NCBI RefSeq assembly: GCF_003591485.1
Contig: NZ_QZCF01000001.1
Location: 496,001 to 560,000 of the forward strand
Source of the DNA: Paenibacillus sp. 1011MAR3C5
Lineage (GTDB): Bacteria > Bacillota > Bacilli > Paenibacillales > Paenibacillaceae
DNA: 64,000 bases
Reading direction: 5' to 3'
The position numbers were made by a program, and so were the translations under genes. Below are positions 62,250-64,000 of the stretch, piece after piece (position 1 is the stretch's first letter; every line of letters starts with the position of its first letter). The notes beneath the pieces were generated by a model. That model was not told the origin of the DNA and searched no databases. It was given only the letters and a program-made list of their open reading frames with translations.

Positions 62250-64000
62250 CTACGGCGTAAAGGGAATCCCGCCCGCTGCGTTAATTCTCACCTTATAGCT
62301 GGCTGTTTGCCCTTGATAAGAAGCGATAATCGTGACTGCACCTGGACGATGAGCAGTTACAACACCATATTCAGATACAGATGCTGTCTGCGGCTTGCTG
62401 CTTGTATACGTTGCACCCTCACTTATCGTGTGCCTTGTTCCATCCTCATAGATTGCGATGAGGGTTAAATTCAAGGCAGCATGCACCTGCATTCGCGGAT
62501 CCGATCCGCTAAGCTCCAAACGAATCAGCTTCTTATCTGGCTCGTCTTTCTTAATAACAATTAGCTCATAGGATGAAATCAAGCCCTCATACTCTGCTGT
62601 GATGAGCACGGTTCCTTCCGACTTCGCCGTTACTGCTCCGCTAGCGCTGATCTCCGCAATATTCGGATCGCTGCTAGCATAGGCAACATTTGTCTCCACC
62701 AGTTCACGGCTTCCATCGCTGTACACAGCGGCAGTCGTTGTCTGATCACTCTCTCCAACGACCAGTGTAAGCAGCCCTTCGAGCTCAAGGGCAATCAGGC
62801 TCACTGGCTCTTCTTCGTCGCCCTCTGATACGGCTTGCAATACAGGACGTTTAGCCATTATGTCCCATCTCCAAATATCGTTAAAGTCCCACCCTAACTG
62901 GTCCGTATACGTTGATGGGTCTTCCACATCAGAAGCTGATAGGCCTAATCCTTTGAGGGTTGTTAATGTACCTTCAGCCACACCTTCCTTATCCACAATC
63001 ATACCGTCAAATGCATAATTATTTTCAAGCGTTGCAGTGTGCCCCGCAAGAACCCGTCCCATCACACGGTTCGCCATCGTTGGCGCCGTAACCGAAGGGC
63101 CAAGGGCAATAACATTTCTGACGGCCGTATCATTATACCCGTAGCCAGTCACTCCGCCCGCATTGCTCGTGATCGCCCGAACGGTTCCAGAGGCATACAC
63201 GTTTTCTGTTAAGCTGCCCGCGTTCGTAATGCCGATTAATCCGCCGGCCTGACTGACCTGAGCGGTTACATCCGCAGTAGAATAGCTGTTTCTTACGATA
63301 CCATTGGAATAGCCTACTAAACCTCCAACTGTGCTGGAGCCTGTGATGGAGCCAGTTGAGAGGCTGTTCTCTAGCTCGCCATTGTTTGTGTTCACGAGTA
63401 TGCCTATTCTGCTCCCGCCAGTGGCGCTGGCGTCTATCATCGCTATATTTTTAATCACTCCGCCATTGAGATGGAATAAGCCGCCGCTCGAAGAATTAAA
63501 ATGATAGATTTTCTTCCCGTCTCCATCGAAAACACCGGTGAATGAAACCACTTTAAATAGTGACTCCGCCATTTGTCCATCGAAATCCAAATCCTGATCT
63601 AACCTATATTTTTCCGAGGGGAAGTCTTCCATCACGCTCAGATCGGCAATGGATTTGATTTTGTAATAACCTGCTTCATCTCTCTCCAATGGCACGGCAG
63701 GCTCTCCTGCCTCCTCCGGATTGCTGCTCAATACCGGACGCTTTAAAGCAACACTCCACATCCACACCGACTCAAAATCCCATTTCAGTCTATCGGTATA
63801 CGTATTAGAGTCTTCAACCTGTAGTTGGGATAGTCCCAGGCCTTTTCTGTTATCGGCAGCGCCAACACTTTCGCCTTCTTTATCCACAAGCATGCCGTCG
63901 AATGCATAATTATTCTCAAGCGTTGCGGTATGCCCGGCAAGAACCCGTCCTACCACACGGTTCGCCATAGTCGGCGTCACGACGGAGGGATTAAGAGCAA
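62250..64000 (-). CDS. Surface protein with GLUG-type repeats and two BIG2 domains (start outside the window)
   Basis: The frame runs through the right edge of the window, so the N-terminus is missing. The visible 583 residues contain two copies of a 297-residue unit beginning near TMANRV(V/M)GRVLAG and ending KRPVLSS/KRPVLQ, with GLUG-type motifs in between (GSTVGGLVGYSNGIVRNSYSTAD). The C-terminal 190 residues are two BIG2 Ig-like domains (PNIAEISASGAVTAKSEGTVLITAEYEG; TASVSEYGVVTAHRPGAVTIIASY). Such proteins are secreted, often S-layer-linked and adhesive. No sortase signal or S-layer domain is present at this C-terminus. Confidence 0.85.
   Translation of the reverse strand, partial: ALNPSVVTPTMANRVVGRVLAGHTATLENNYAFDGMLVDKEGESVGAADNRKGLGLSQLQVEDSNTYTDRLKWDFESVWMWSVALKRPVLSSNPEEAGEPAVPLERDEAGYYKIKSIADLSVMEDFPSEKYRLDQDLDFDGQMAESLFKVVSFTGVFDGDGKKIYHFNSSSGGLFHLNGGVIKNIAMIDASATGGSRIGILVNTNNGELENSLSTGSITGSSTVGGLVGYSNGIVRNSYSTADVTAQVSQAGGLIGITNAGSLTENVYASGTVRAITSNAGGVTGYGYNDTAVRNVIALGPSVTAPTMANRVMGRVLAGHTATLENNYAFDGMIVDKEGVAEGTLTTLKGLGLSASDVEDPSTYTDQLGWDFNDIWRWDIMAKRPVLQAVSEGDEEEPVSLIALELEGLLTLVVGESDQTTTAAVYSDGSRELVETNVAYASSDPNIAEISASGAVTAKSEGTVLITAEYEGLISSYELIVIKKDEPDKKLIRLELSGSDPRMQVHAALNLTLIAIYEDGTRHTISEGATYTSSKPQTASVSEYGVVTAHRPGAVTIIASYQGQTASYKVRINAAGGIPFTP
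62980..63120. repeat. Direct repeat, copy 1 of an 891-bp period
   Basis: This segment matches 63871-64000 at the DNA level with an offset of 891 nt (297 codons), for example at CACGGTTCGCCAT. It shows that the GLUG-repeat gene grew by tandem duplication in frame; more copies may lie beyond the edge. Confidence 0.75.

Overview
The window looks like chromosome of a Gram-positive, spore-forming member of the Bacillota, most likely Paenibacillus or a close relative. Reasons: strong GGAGG ribosome sites; hairpin-plus-U-run terminators; mid-range GC; YesM/YesN-type two-component pairs; a CotH-type kinase; a NupNOPQ-type nucleoside importer; secreted parallel beta-helix and BIG2/GLUG proteins; and many paralogous regulators. 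No rRNA, tRNA or CRISPR array was seen. Assignments rest on reading translated sequence and motifs; no database search was run.

Layout. 1-6.6 kb: a DinB-like gene remnant, a VanW protein, a coiled-coil protein, a secreted beta-helix protein, then an AT-rich five-gene accessory cluster (4.4-6.6 kb) with two paralogous small membrane proteins and a DUF3885 protein. 6.8-13 kb: a TetR/MFS efflux pair with a palindromic operator, two lipoproteins, a frameshifted HAD phosphatase, and a flavin-binding PNPOx-like protein beside a MocR regulator. 13-17.3 kb: serA, then about 1 kb of gene debris (NUDIX pseudogene, membrane-protein fragment, probable group II intron fragment), then a hydrolase/GbsR-type regulator pair with a 36-bp palindromic operator. 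17.7-22.7 kb: a single-module NRPS with a glycine-like specificity code and a degenerate epimerase domain, facing a BtrH-type acyltransferase-like gene.

23-37.8 kb: DegV, two tandem DUF445 proteins, a glycine-rich peptidoglycan-binding protein divergent from an OmpR-type two-component system, a metallophosphoesterase divergent from a VTC / DUF4956 / CotH operon, an MFS protein, a tiny basic protein and a DnaQ-like exonuclease. 37.9-44.5 kb: a YesN/YesM pair and an Afu/Fbp-type ABC importer, AT-richer than the surroundings. 45-48.8 kb: a ROK repressor, a glycosidase-like TIM barrel and an MFS transporter. 49-56 kb: nucleoside phosphorylase, YuiH-like molybdoenzyme, a long inverted-repeat element, a NupNOPQ-type nucleoside ABC importer and a MarR regulator. 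56-59.6 kb: an orphan urease gamma subunit under a TnrA/GlnR-type box, a D-Ala-D-Ala carboxypeptidase and a VanR/VanS-like two-component system. 59.7-64 kb: ilvD, a glycerophosphodiesterase and a repeat-rich surface protein that runs off the right edge.

Most unusual features: the NRPS/BtrH-like pair, the nitrogen-box-controlled lone ureA, matching CTTAAG direct repeats exactly 86 nt upstream of both the VanR-like gene and the carboxypeptidase gene, the inverted-repeat element at 50.5-50.7 kb, and the small-membrane-protein/DUF3885 cluster.
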